Assembly: GCF_019688735.1 (NCBI RefSeq)
Contig: NZ_JAIFYA010000004.1
Location: 81,270 to 145,269 of the forward strand
Length of the DNA: 64,000 nucleotides
Reading direction: 5' to 3'
Source: Thermosulfurimonas sp. F29
Lineage (GTDB): Bacteria > Desulfobacterota > Thermodesulfobacteria > Thermodesulfobacteriales > Thermodesulfobacteriaceae
The translations under genes and the position numbers were made by a program. The notes beneath the pieces are model-generated. The model saw only the letters and a list, made by a program, of their open reading frames with translations, searched no databases and was not told where the DNA came from. This document shows, in pieces, positions 51,526 to 59,722 of this stretch; position 1 is the stretch's first letter; the number at the start of each line of letters is the position of its first letter.

Positions 51526-52113
51526 GTGGCGAGGAACGAGCTCATCAGGGCGCAGATTCTCCCCCTGATAGGGGACCAGCACACTCTCGCGCACATTTTG
51601 CGGATGTCTCTTAAGGAGAGTGACTTCCTTTTCACCTACCGCTTCCCGCATCGAATTCGGGACGAACGGGTGCGTCTTGAGCGGATCTTCGACCTTTTTG
51701 AGCTCGGCGAAAGCGAGCGGCGCCTTGAGGTGGTGAAGCACATCGCAGGGGTGGTGCTCGAGAGCTGGCGGGTGTGGACGGTGGAAGCGGAGCAGAGCCT
51801 CTCGCAGGGGCGTCCCCCGGAGCGAGTGGTGTACGACATAGTGCTGGAGTATCCCGATCCCGACGGGAGCCGCGTTCATGTGGCGCTGGAGGTGTTCGGA
51901 GCGCTTATTAGCTGGCATGAGGCTTTCAAAGACACGCGCGGAATGGGGCGATTGGTGCGGAGTGGCTTCGTGCAAAGGGCGGATCTCTTTGTGCTCGCAG
52001 TGCGTCAGGACCGGGGGAGCTACCTCACCTTGCCGCGAAGTGAGTGGGAGAGGGTGCTGGCTTTTCTCGAGGAGGCCGCGCGGGAGGCCGTTTTCGGTTC
52101 CGGGAGGCGGTAG
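51526..52113 (+). CDS. Unknown soluble protein preceding the HD-GYP gene
   Basis: A 195-residue protein from GTG 51526 (GGGAGG 7 bases upstream). The second half contains V-V-Y-D-I-V-L-E-Y-P-D and V-H-V-A-L-E-V-F, and later R-A-D-L-F-V-L-A-V, which is loosely like a restriction-endonuclease-type fold, but this is weak. 12 bases before the HD-GYP gene, so co-transcribed. Confidence 0.4.
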   Translation: MARNELIRAQILPLIGDQHTLAHILRMSLKESDFLFTYRFPHRIRDERVRLERIFDLFELGESERRLEVVKHIAGVVLESWRVWTVEAEQSLSQGRPPERVVYDIVLEYPDPDGSRVHVALEVFGALISWHEAFKDTRGMGRLVRSGFVQRADLFVLAVRQDRGSYLTLPRSEWERVLAFLEEAAREAVFGSGRR

Positions 52114-52125
52114 GGCGGTCGCGAC

Positions 52126-52848
52126 ATGTTTGTGCTGGATGAGAGCATTTTTCGCTACGATCTCGGCGGCATTTTGCGATTGCTTTCGCGGGTGGACTCG
52201 TTTGTGGCGCACACGCCGGGACATTGTTTGCGTTTTGCGGCGTTTGGACTTGCGTTGATGAGCGAGTGCGGCGATTTCGAGCTATGGGGGCGTGTACCCG
52301 CAGGAGCGCTCTGGCTGGCTTTTCAGTTGCATGATGTGGGCAAGATCGCTGTTCCCTGGGTGTTCTTAGCGGAGAAACGCCGTCTTACGGAAGAAGAACG
52401 CGAAATGGTTGAGCGCCACACCGAGTTCGGCGAGGCAGTATTGCGCTTTTTGAGGGAACGCGAGCATTTCGGACATCTTGCGAGTCCGCTTGGTGGCCTT
52501 GAAACCCGAATCGGCCTTCGTTTGGCGCAGGAGGTGGCCCTTTACCATCATGAGAACTGGGATGGAAGCGGTTACCCCCGGGGCTTGCGGGAGCGCTCGA
52601 TTCCGTTTTTGGCGAGAGTGGCTCGGGTGGCGGATGTGGTGGACGCTTTGCTTTTCCCGCGGGGTTATCGCGGTGGCGGCTGGCGTCCGGAAAAAGTGCT
52701 GATTTTTTTACAGCGGGGAAGGGGAAAGCTTTTCGATCCGGAAGTGGCGCAGACGGCTCAGCGCTTGCTTGCGCCGATCCTCGCCGCGGCCTGTCCCGAA
52801 TGCCCCTCATCCGCCTGCCCGCTTGTCTCAACCCGCGCCCAGTCTTAA
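52126..52848 (+). CDS. HD-GYP domain phosphohydrolase
   Basis: A 240-residue protein with the HD-GYP core: L-H-D-V-G-K-I (HD), H-x-E-F-G after about 30 residues, the Y-H-H-E-N-W-D-G-S-G-Y-P-R-G-L motif (GYP), and R-V-A-R-V-A-D-V-V-D-A-L. Such proteins split cyclic dinucleotides (c-di-GMP or cGAMP) with a di- or tri-iron centre. No sensor domain is attached, so it may act on a free signal. On this element it could tune host attachment versus motility or disable cyclic-nucleotide defence; both ideas are untested. Confidence 0.75.
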   Translation: MFVLDESIFRYDLGGILRLLSRVDSFVAHTPGHCLRFAAFGLALMSECGDFELWGRVPAGALWLAFQLHDVGKIAVPWVFLAEKRRLTEEEREMVERHTEFGEAVLRFLREREHFGHLASPLGGLETRIGLRLAQEVALYHHENWDGSGYPRGLRERSIPFLARVARVADVVDALLFPRGYRGGGWRPEKVLIFLQRGRGKLFDPEVAQTAQRLLAPILAAACPECPSSACPLVSTRAQS

Positions 52849-53100
52849 CCCTCATCCTCACCTATACAGTAACGCAAACCCCTGTGGCTTTCGGAAATCT
52901 TCGGACTCATTCGGAGAAATTCTGAAAATTTCTGGAGAAGCGCGCGGGGAATCCGCTTGATCATCTCGAAGTTTTCCGAAGAATTCTGGGAAGTTGTGAA
53001 CAATGCTGAAATTTTCCGAAGCCTTCAGAGAGTTTCAGAGAAGGTATGGAATGCGGAAACTCGGGGAAACTTCCGGTGGGAAGCCGAGGGATGGAGAGAG
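52849..53100. other. Intergenic stretch with TTTTCCGAAG-type repeats
   Basis: No gene seen between two convergent genes. TTTTCCGAAG occurs at 52972 and 53012, followed each time by a TTC half-site, and the inverse CTTTCGGAAA occurs at about 52889. Many AT-rich near-palindromes; possible protein-binding region. Confidence 0.4.
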
Positions 53101-54231
53101 CTAGCGCGATGGTTTAGCGATGGGAGTTGTCATCACAGTCACGCGGAGGGAGAGGTCGCGTTCGAAGGGGTTGCGGAAGACGACATTGCCGTGGACTTCA
53201 GCGGGGCAATCGGCGAGGGTGGCGAGCAGGCGGGCTGTTTTTTCGGTGGTGTAGGTGCCGGTGAAGCGCAAAATGAACCCGGCGGCGGATTGTCCTTCTA
53301 TGTCGGGGTGATAGCGGACGAGCCGGGCGAGGCATTCTGTGGGGGAAAGCCTGCCCGGATTGCAGGTGGCGGGAGCGGTTGCGGTTGGTGTAACGGTGAT
53401 GGTGCGCACATAAAAGTCGTTTGCGCGTCTGGTGTGGGTGAGGGGCAGGAGGTAGTAAAGGCCCAGGCGTCCTCCGCCGTCAAAACCGATGTCACCGAGA
53501 AACCCCATGTCCCGCTGAGCCCGCAGACCTTCCCTGAAGGCGCGAAGGATGATGGTTTTCGTGCGGCATACAGCGATCAATCGCGGATCGATGGCAGGCT
53601 GATGCGTGGTTTGCGTGCCGGGCGGTGGGGGAGGGGGCAGGTTGGGCGTCTCCTCACCGCCGCCTCCGAGGAGGAAGGAGAGGCAGAGGATGAACCCGGC
53701 TATTGCGGCGACGATGAGCGGTTTGCGGGTGCGTGGCTGGACGAGGGTGATGGCTTTTTCGAGGGGGATGACGGCGTATTGGACGCCCTGATAGAAGTTG
53801 GAAGCGAAGCGGTCGAGGGCTTCCCTGGCCTCGGCGGGATCGCGAGGCAGGTGCACCACTTCATAGCGGTGTCCCAGGCAGGCGATGGCCATGGCCGGCG
53901 TGGTGAAGAGCACGGCGCTGATCTGACGGTGGTCGGTCACGGCGTCGCGCAGGAAGGGCAGGGTGAGGGTGGAGGCCATCATGTAGCGACCGTCCCGGGT
54001 GCGGTAGGTGTACGGGAAACGCCCCGCGGGGCGGTCGCGCACCACATGGGAACGGACGGAAGTGACATGAAGGATGCGATAGCGTCCAGCTTCGGTGGGG
54101 GGGATGCGCTCGCCGGTTTCCGCGCTGTAAAGGACGCCTTCGTGGTCGATGGCGAGGGGTTTGGCAAAGATGTTTTTCAGGGAGAAGCGCTTCCCGCGTT
54201 TCAGAGGTTTGAGAGAAATGCTTTTCAGCAT
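53101..54231 (-). CDS. Single-pass membrane protein, possibly PilO-like
   Basis: A 376-residue protein (ATG 54231, GGAGG 5 bases upstream) with a cytoplasmic N-terminal 165 residues, one transmembrane segment (about 172-190), a Pro-rich linker, and a periplasmic domain with Cys pairs. This is the topology of PilO/PilN-type pilus assembly proteins of IncI plasmids, but no diagnostic motif was found. Last of a three-gene operon (56089-53101) of membrane proteins. Function unknown. Confidence 0.45.
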   Translation of the reverse strand: MLKSISLKPLKRGKRFSLKNIFAKPLAIDHEGVLYSAETGERIPPTEAGRYRILHVTSVRSHVVRDRPAGRFPYTYRTRDGRYMMASTLTLPFLRDAVTDHRQISAVLFTTPAMAIACLGHRYEVVHLPRDPAEAREALDRFASNFYQGVQYAVIPLEKAITLVQPRTRKPLIVAAIAGFILCLSFLLGGGGEETPNLPPPPPPGTQTTHQPAIDPRLIAVCRTKTIILRAFREGLRAQRDMGFLGDIGFDGGGRLGLYYLLPLTHTRRANDFYVRTITVTPTATAPATCNPGRLSPTECLARLVRYHPDIEGQSAAGFILRFTGTYTTEKTARLLATLADCPAEVHGNVVFRNPFERDLSLRVTVMTTPIAKPSR

Positions 54232-54258
54232 TTGCACCTCCCCGTCAGGCGAGTCGAT

Positions 54259-55521
54259 TCAGGGCAGGCTGGTGTAAACCTCCCTGTGTAGCTTTTCGTT
54301 CACCTTCGCGCCTTCGGTGATGGCGACGGCGGTGTTGAGCCGGGTCAGCTCATCGAGGATGCGCGCCTCGAGGATCATGCGCACATAGTTGATTTTCAGG
54401 ATGTCCTTAATGGCTTGGGTGAAGTAGTAGTCCTTGTCGACGCGCTTGAGGTAGTCTTGCATCGCTTTTGGGTCACCGAAGTTTTTCAGGATCTGGTGCG
54501 CGGCCAGAGCGTTTTGAAGGGAAAGGTCCACGGACTTTCCGAGGTAGTCGTTCTGGATGTTGGCGACATTGACTTCGTGGATGATGTGGCCCAGAGTGGC
54601 GTCGTCGGCGTGTTCCAGCAGGTCCTTCATGTCGGCGGGCGAGATGGGGTCTCCCTTGAAGATAACGGCCAGAGCGCGGTTGGTGCGGTCGAGCTTTTTC
54701 CGAAGCTCCTCCTTAGACCGAAGGCTGGACAATTCGGCCCCCGTGGGGATGGTGGGTGTGTTGGCGGTGACGGCCTTGAGGGCGGTTTGGGGGCCTTTTT
54801 CCACGGCGATCCTTCGCACATTGTGCGCCACTTCCTGGTAGGTGTTGCCCCAGGCGGGATTTCCGGTGACCTGGTAACCCGCCTTGGCGATGGCGGCGGT
54901 TTGGTCCTCATTTTTCGTGGTGTAGACCAGGGGGGAATCCTTGAGCATGCCGGTGACCTGTGCATAGCGGTTGCGGATGGTGGCGAAGACTTGGCCGAGC
55001 GAGGTGTGCTGGAGGAGAGAAGAGCGGCCGAGGGCCGCGAGGTAGGCGGTGGGGTTGTGCAGGAAGTCGGTCCCCCGCTTGTAGATGTTCAGGATGCGGT
55101 TGTAGACGCTTTTCACCCAGGAGAAGTATGTGTTGAACACATTGTTGATGGCACTAAGCGTGCCGAAGATGTGCCGAAGGGTGACGAACAGTTTCCCCAG
55201 TCCGACCCAGTTGCCCCACCAGTTGGTGATGGTGCATGTAACATGTTCGCCGCGGGCCTCTTTGGGGACCAGCTTTACGGCGGGTATGCGATCGGTGTTA
55301 GAGGGAAGGCACACGGGCGCTCCGCCGGGAGCGACAATGGTCGTCGTCGGTTTGCGGGAGACCTGGAGGGCGTAAGGGGTCAGCACCAGCATTAGTGCAA
55401 GCGTGATGATGAGGCCTGCGGTTTTCTTGCGACGGAATATGCGTGAGAGAAGGTTTCTTTTCGGTTTAGGGCCGATCCAGATCTCGATTTTTTTGCGGCG
55501 TCGCTTGAAAGGAAACCGCAT
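54259..55521 (-). CDS. Membrane-anchored helical protein of the transfer or pilus region
   Basis: A 420-residue protein: basic start, one membrane segment at about residues 35-53, then a long helical periplasmic part rich in Asn, Ala and Leu with a second hydrophobic region near 95-130. GGGAGGG precedes the ATG. The helical, VirB5- or TrbJ-like character would fit a channel or pilus accessory protein, but similarity is not clear. Second gene of its operon. Confidence 0.45.
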   Translation of the reverse strand: MRFPFKRRRKKIEIWIGPKPKRNLLSRIFRRKKTAGLIITLALMLVLTPYALQVSRKPTTTIVAPGGAPVCLPSNTDRIPAVKLVPKEARGEHVTCTITNWWGNWVGLGKLFVTLRHIFGTLSAINNVFNTYFSWVKSVYNRILNIYKRGTDFLHNPTAYLAALGRSSLLQHTSLGQVFATIRNRYAQVTGMLKDSPLVYTTKNEDQTAAIAKAGYQVTGNPAWGNTYQEVAHNVRRIAVEKGPQTALKAVTANTPTIPTGAELSSLRSKEELRKKLDRTNRALAVIFKGDPISPADMKDLLEHADDATLGHIIHEVNVANIQNDYLGKSVDLSLQNALAAHQILKNFGDPKAMQDYLKRVDKDYYFTQAIKDILKINYVRMILEARILDELTRLNTAVAITEGAKVNEKLHREVYTSLP

Positions 55522-55543
55522 AGCTTGCCCTCCCTTCGGTCTT

Positions 55544-56089
55544 CTAAAAGAATTTTAGCAAGGCGGATGAGAGGATTCCCCCGAGGAGTCCGCCGATCAC
55601 CCCGGCGATGAGCGATCCGAGCAGAATGAGGGTGTAGTTTACCCTGGAGGCGGCGGGCGTCTTAGAGGTGGCGGTTTGCTTGCGGAGGAGCTTTTTGATC
55701 TCGGCGAGGTCGCCTGAGAGGTCCGGGGTCTTGCGCATCGCGTCGAACAGGGTGCACACGCTCACAAAGAGTTGCCGCGTGGCGAACCCGAGGTTGGCGA
55801 GTCCTTCTTCGAGGGAGGCGAGCTGGTCGAGTTCTTCGGCGCTTTTGCGGCGCGGGGCCGTCTCTCGGGAGGCGATCGGGCGCCCTGTGGGGCCGGGCAT
55901 GCGGCGTCCCGTGTCGTGTTTAGGGGGGTGCAACCTTTTAGACTCCTCCGCGGGCTCGGCGGGGGAGTCTTCCTCGAGAAAGACGACCTCCTCGGAGCGG
56001 AGCATTTCCTCGATGTAGCGGTCGAATTCCTCCTCGATGTTCGGGGGATTCCCGCCCGATGTTTCTTTGGTTTCCTTCTCCTCAGGCAT
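55544..56089 (-). CDS. Tail-anchored acidic membrane protein
   Basis: A 181-residue protein with a highly charged, disordered cytoplasmic N-terminus (about residues 1-90), a helical region, and one C-terminal transmembrane segment rich in Gly (about 150-178). First gene of the 56089-53101 operon. A GGCTACCTTT -10-like sequence with TTGCAA 17 bp upstream lies at about 56145. Function unknown. Confidence 0.5.
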   Translation of the reverse strand: MPEEKETKETSGGNPPNIEEEFDRYIEEMLRSEEVVFLEEDSPAEPAEESKRLHPPKHDTGRRMPGPTGRPIASRETAPRRKSAEELDQLASLEEGLANLGFATRQLFVSVCTLFDAMRKTPDLSGDLAEIKKLLRKQTATSKTPAASRVNYTLILLGSLIAGVIGGLLGGILSSALLKFF

Positions 56090-56217
56090 GACGGCCTCCT
56101 TAGCTTTTCGCCCTCAAGGGAGCAATTGCTTCTGTGATGAAAGGTAGCCGGCAGAGTTCGATGTTTTGCAATGCGGAGGAACGGATCGAGGCAACCCCGG
56201 AAGGGGTTGGTGCTCAA

Positions 56218-56414
56218 GGGTTTTCAGGGGTTGGCGTGGGTATTGTAGGGAGGGTATAGAAAGGGTAGGGGTTGATCTTTGACAACAGGTGCCGCCGGAT
56301 ACCCTAGGGATCTTGCAGGATTCGGGGTCCGGCGGCGAAACGGGTTGAGCGAAGGGAGTTATGTTGCTCGAGAAGAAAGAAATTTCAAGGGATTGAAGAG
56401 TACCCCCTGCATGG
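56218..56414 (+). promoter_or_regulatory. CRISPR leader of array 2
   Basis: Near-identical copy of the array 1 leader (42853-43042), including the TTTGACAAC promoter-like box and CCCCCTGCATGG before the first repeat. Differences are scattered single bases. Confidence 0.7.
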
Positions 56415-57016
56415 GTTTGTAGTTCCCCTATAAGGGTTGAGAAGAATCTCTGTTAAATCCGGGGGCTGTTCCTGATTTTCGTTTGTAGTTCCCCTATAAG
56501 GGTTGAGAAGATCCCCCTCGGGATAACCGCGCCGGAACTCCTCAATGTTTGTAGTTCCCCTATAAGGGTTGAGAAGAGCAACCACCTCTCCCAGCTAAGC
56601 CACCACAAACGCGTTTGTAGTTCCCCTATAAGGGTTGAGAAGTGGAAACAAACGAACACGACCCTCTTTCTCCGCACGGGGGAAAAGTTTGTAGTTCCCC
56701 TATAAGGGTTGAGAAGCCGGGCGCGTAATCAGCGAGGGGCGCCGATCCTCAGTTTGTAGTTCCCCTATAAGGGTTGAGAAGCTGTCCACCCCCAGCGCGG
56801 CCGAGACCTGGGCGGTCGTTTGTAGTTTCCCTATAAGGGTTGAGAAGAAAGCTGGGGTTTTCCTCCTGACGAAAGGGGGAATAAGTTTGTAGTTTCCCTA
56901 TAAGGGTTGAGAAGTGAACCTCATCTCCGTTTGGTGTTCCCCTATAAGGGTTGAAAAGAGAAGGGAAACAAGGAAGGGAAGGACGGGTTTGGCGCCCCCC
57001 TATAAGGGTTGAGAAT
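56415..57016 (+). CRISPR. CRISPR array 2: eight good repeats and two decayed ones
   Basis: Repeats start at 56415, 56481, 56547, 56613, 56687, 56752, 56818 and 56885 with the same 30-base consensus as array 1 (TTCCCC in the first six, TTTCCC in the last two). Then decayed repeats at 56929 (after a spacer of only 14 bases) and 56987. Spacers are otherwise 35-44 bases. Past 57016 a still more decayed repeat (about 57024-57053) runs into the start of the next gene. No spacer is shared with array 1. Confidence 0.95.
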
Positions 57017-57051
57017 GGAAGGCTAGTTTCCAGCTTGGGGAAGGATTGAGA

Positions 57052-57444
57052 ATGGCTCGCGGGAAATCTATCCGCAAGGTGAGCTTTGTCCTCTATCTTC
57101 CAGAGGATGAGGAAGTCTGGCGTATGCTGGAGGCGCAGAGCAATCGCTCGGAATTCCTGCGGACGGTTTTGCATCTCTTCGCCGACTTCCTCAAGCGAGA
57201 GGCCGCGAAGGGTGAGGGGGTGCTATGGTACACGCCGAGCGACTCGGACGGCCGCATTCGTTTTATTCCTGTTCGAAACCCTTTTGTTGCGAGCGGGGGT
57301 GTTTCGTCTCCCGAGACGACAACGGATACATCGTTTTGCAGGGATGAAATAGGGGCGGATGCGGAGCGTGGAGAGGAGGAGCGGGAAACGGAGCGGGTTG
57401 AAAGCGATGAAATGCTGATGAGTTTGCGTAGGCTAATTTTTTGA
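57052..57444 (+). CDS. Ribbon-helix-helix-like DNA-binding protein (ParR or relaxosome accessory candidate)
   Basis: A 130-residue protein from ATG 57052 (AAGGA 6 bases upstream). Residues 1-50 (K-V-S-F-V-L-Y-L-P then N-R-S-E-F-L-R-T-V-L) fit the beta-strand plus two helices of MetJ/Arc proteins such as ParR, which binds centromeres and caps ParM filaments, and plasmid accessory factors such as NikA. The C-terminal half is acidic and disordered. Gene overlaps the start of the coupling-protein gene region; its upstream region, including the ribosome binding site, derives from decayed CRISPR repeat sequence. Confidence 0.55.
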   Translation: MARGKSIRKVSFVLYLPEDEEVWRMLEAQSNRSEFLRTVLHLFADFLKREAAKGEGVLWYTPSDSDGRIRFIPVRNPFVASGGVSSPETTTDTSFCRDEIGADAERGEEERETERVESDEMLMSLRRLIF

Positions 57445-57449
57445 GAGCG

Positions 57450-59651
57450 ATGAGGGCGGTATTCCGCGCGCCGACGCGGTTTGACCGGTTTGAGCCCCGG
57501 GATTGGCGGACGCTTGCGGAGTACTCTTCTCTTTTCGGTCTCGGGTGTCTTGTGGGGTGGCCGATTTCGGCGGCGCTGGGGTTTCCCGTGCCCGAGGTGT
57601 TCGGACTGGGCGCGGTGCTCGGCGCGGGGTTCTGGGCCCTAGGGGTGAAGAAGGGACCCGGGCCTTTCTTCCGGGTCGATCCCAAAGCGAAAGATCCCCA
57701 GGAACGGCGTTTCCTCGAGCTGGGGACGGACGAATTCGGGTGGCCTCTTCAGGTGCCCCTTTCGGAGCTCACCCGTCATGTGCTCCTCATCGGAACCACG
57801 GGAGCGGGAAAGACCACGGGCATACGGAAGCTCCTCTTTTCGCACATGCTCTGGGGCGGCGGATGCACCTTCGTGGACGGGAAGTCCGACACCCGGGACA
57901 CCTTTTACATCTTTGCGAGCATGGTGGCCGAGGCGGGGCGTCAGGAGGACTTCCTGGTGTTGAACTTTCTCAATCCCGCCCAGTCAAACACCTTCAATCC
58001 CTTTTTGCACGGCGACGGCGACTTTCTGGTGGAGTTGCTGGCGAACTTTCTTCCAGAAACGAGTGGCGACGGCAATGCGGACTACTTCAAGGGCCGCGGT
58101 TTGGTGCTCATGCGGTCGGTGATGGCCATTCTGGTGTGGATGAGGGATGAGCTGGGGAAGGTGTTTGATGTGCGCGATGTTCAGCGGGCCCTTTCGCTCA
58201 AAAATGTGGTCGAGTGGGGCATGAAGATAAAGAGCGGCGAAATTCCCCTCTATGTGACCCGCGGGGGAGCGCGGGTACCGGTGGGCGAGCGTCTTATGGC
58301 TTACCTTTCGAATCTGGGGCCGTGGGAGCAGGTGTACGCGATGTATCAGGGGCAACAGGTGGACACGATGCTGATCGAGCAGGTGGTCAAGCAACACCAG
58401 TTTGCGGTTCAGCAGTGGGACGAGGCGCTTGACCTCCTCGGCGGAACCTATGCGCCGATTTTCTGCACGCATGAGCCCGAGATAGACATGGTGGATGTGA
58501 TTCAGAATTCGCGCATCCTTTATGTGCTCTTGCCCTCGCTGGAGAAGTCCGAGACCACCCTTCAGCGCATGGGGAAGATGATTCTCGGCGTGATCAAAAC
58601 GGCGCTTTCGACGCTTCTCGGGCGTGATGTGGTGGGAAGTGCGGACGAGATCACGGAGAGGGTCGAACGGAACCGTCCGGCGCTGTCGCACATAGCGGTG
58701 CTTGACGAGTACGGTAGCTATGCGGTGCCGGGTTTCTCAACGGTGCTCGCGCAGGCGCGCTCGCTGGGCTATGCGGTGATTATTTCGGTGCAGGATCTGG
58801 GGCGTTTGTACCGGGCCTCGGAGGCGGAAGCCGGAGCGCTCATAGGCAACACGAACATCAAGATCCTGATGAAGATCGAGGACCCGGAGAAGACGGGGAA
58901 GATCGTGCTCGAGCGGGTGGGAAAGAGCTACATGCTGGTGCCTTCGACGGTGATGGCGAAGAAGGGGGTGTTACCGGGGTACGATGTGCGGGCGGAAAGT
59001 TTTACGGTGCAGGAGCGCGAGCGCATTCAGCTTCTCGACCTCTATGCTCTGAAAAAGGGCGAGGCGTATTTCATCTATGAGGACCGGATTCGCAAGTTCC
59101 GTTTCCGGTATGAGAAAGGGAAAAAGGTCAAGCGGCTGGCACTTCTGGTATGGCGGAAGGTGGCGCAGGGGAAGGAGGATGAAGATCTTGTGGTTGAGGT
59201 GAGGGGCAGGAAGTTCCTGCGGCTCACGCGGGATGTGGTGTTGCGGGTGCTGGATGAGATTCGGGCGAGGCTCAAGGAAGATGAGCGGAACCGCTCGCCC
59301 TTTGAGGCGGCTTTCGGGCGTCTGGTGAGGGTGGATGAGGAGCTGGTGCGGGGGTTGCTCATCCGTTTGGGTCCCACGGGAACGGCGCTTCTTTTCGGGT
59401 TCGATGTGGGAGGAGGCGAACCCAGCCGGGTGCTCGAGCGCGAACTCGAGGAGAAGGTGGAGGACATGTATCAGAAGCAGTTCCCGTTGCTCGAGATATA
59501 CGCGCCAGAGCTGATCCGCCCGACCGACACCTACATGGAGCTCCTTGAGGAGATTCGCCGGGACCCCTCCGAGTGGCCTCCCGAGGAGGACCCCCTCCTC
59601 GAAATCGCCAAGCGCGTAGGGGGCGCCGCCGATTCCGCCCGCGCCGCCTGA
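57450..59651 (+). CDS. dotL: DotL/TrbC-type type IV coupling protein
   Basis: The coupling protein brings substrate DNA to the transfer channel. This 733-residue protein has two N-terminal membrane segments (about residues 22-60), G-P-G-P-F-F-R-V-D, Walker A I-G-T-T-G-A-G-K-T-T near 113, Walker B-like L-S-H-I-A-V-L-D-E-Y-G-S-Y near 415, and a C-terminal extension of more than 200 residues as in DotL/IcmO and TrbC of IncI plasmids. It is closer to the Dot/Icm group than to VirD4/TraD, where the G-x-x-F-F-R stretch is absent. The start overlaps closely with the preceding RHH-like gene. Confidence 0.8.
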   Translation: MRAVFRAPTRFDRFEPRDWRTLAEYSSLFGLGCLVGWPISAALGFPVPEVFGLGAVLGAGFWALGVKKGPGPFFRVDPKAKDPQERRFLELGTDEFGWPLQVPLSELTRHVLLIGTTGAGKTTGIRKLLFSHMLWGGGCTFVDGKSDTRDTFYIFASMVAEAGRQEDFLVLNFLNPAQSNTFNPFLHGDGDFLVELLANFLPETSGDGNADYFKGRGLVLMRSVMAILVWMRDELGKVFDVRDVQRALSLKNVVEWGMKIKSGEIPLYVTRGGARVPVGERLMAYLSNLGPWEQVYAMYQGQQVDTMLIEQVVKQHQFAVQQWDEALDLLGGTYAPIFCTHEPEIDMVDVIQNSRILYVLLPSLEKSETTLQRMGKMILGVIKTALSTLLGRDVVGSADEITERVERNRPALSHIAVLDEYGSYAVPGFSTVLAQARSLGYAVIISVQDLGRLYRASEAEAGALIGNTNIKILMKIEDPEKTGKIVLERVGKSYMLVPSTVMAKKGVLPGYDVRAESFTVQERERIQLLDLYALKKGEAYFIYEDRIRKFRFRYEKGKKVKRLALLVWRKVAQGKEDEDLVVEVRGRKFLRLTRDVVLRVLDEIRARLKEDERNRSPFEAAFGRLVRVDEELVRGLLIRLGPTGTALLFGFDVGGGEPSRVLERELEEKVEDMYQKQFPLLEIYAPELIRPTDTYMELLEEIRRDPSEWPPEEDPLLEIAKRVGGAADSARAA

Positions 59652-59664
59652 CCCTGCTTGATCC

Positions 59665-59722
59665 TATCGATAAGTTTTTGGAAAAATTTTATCGATAAGA
59701 TTTTTCTTAGGATTTATCGATA
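59665..59722. repeat. Triple TATCGATA element, copy E
   Basis: TATCGATA at 59665, 59690 and 59715, 25-bp period. The last box lies inside the 3' end of the phosphatase-like gene (codons Pro-Ile-Asp-Lys). Confidence 0.85.

Noticed and set aside
52957..54291. Long plus-strand frame (444 codons)
   Set aside because: Antisense to the membrane-protein gene 53101-54231, which has a ribosome binding site, a membrane segment and a natural composition.
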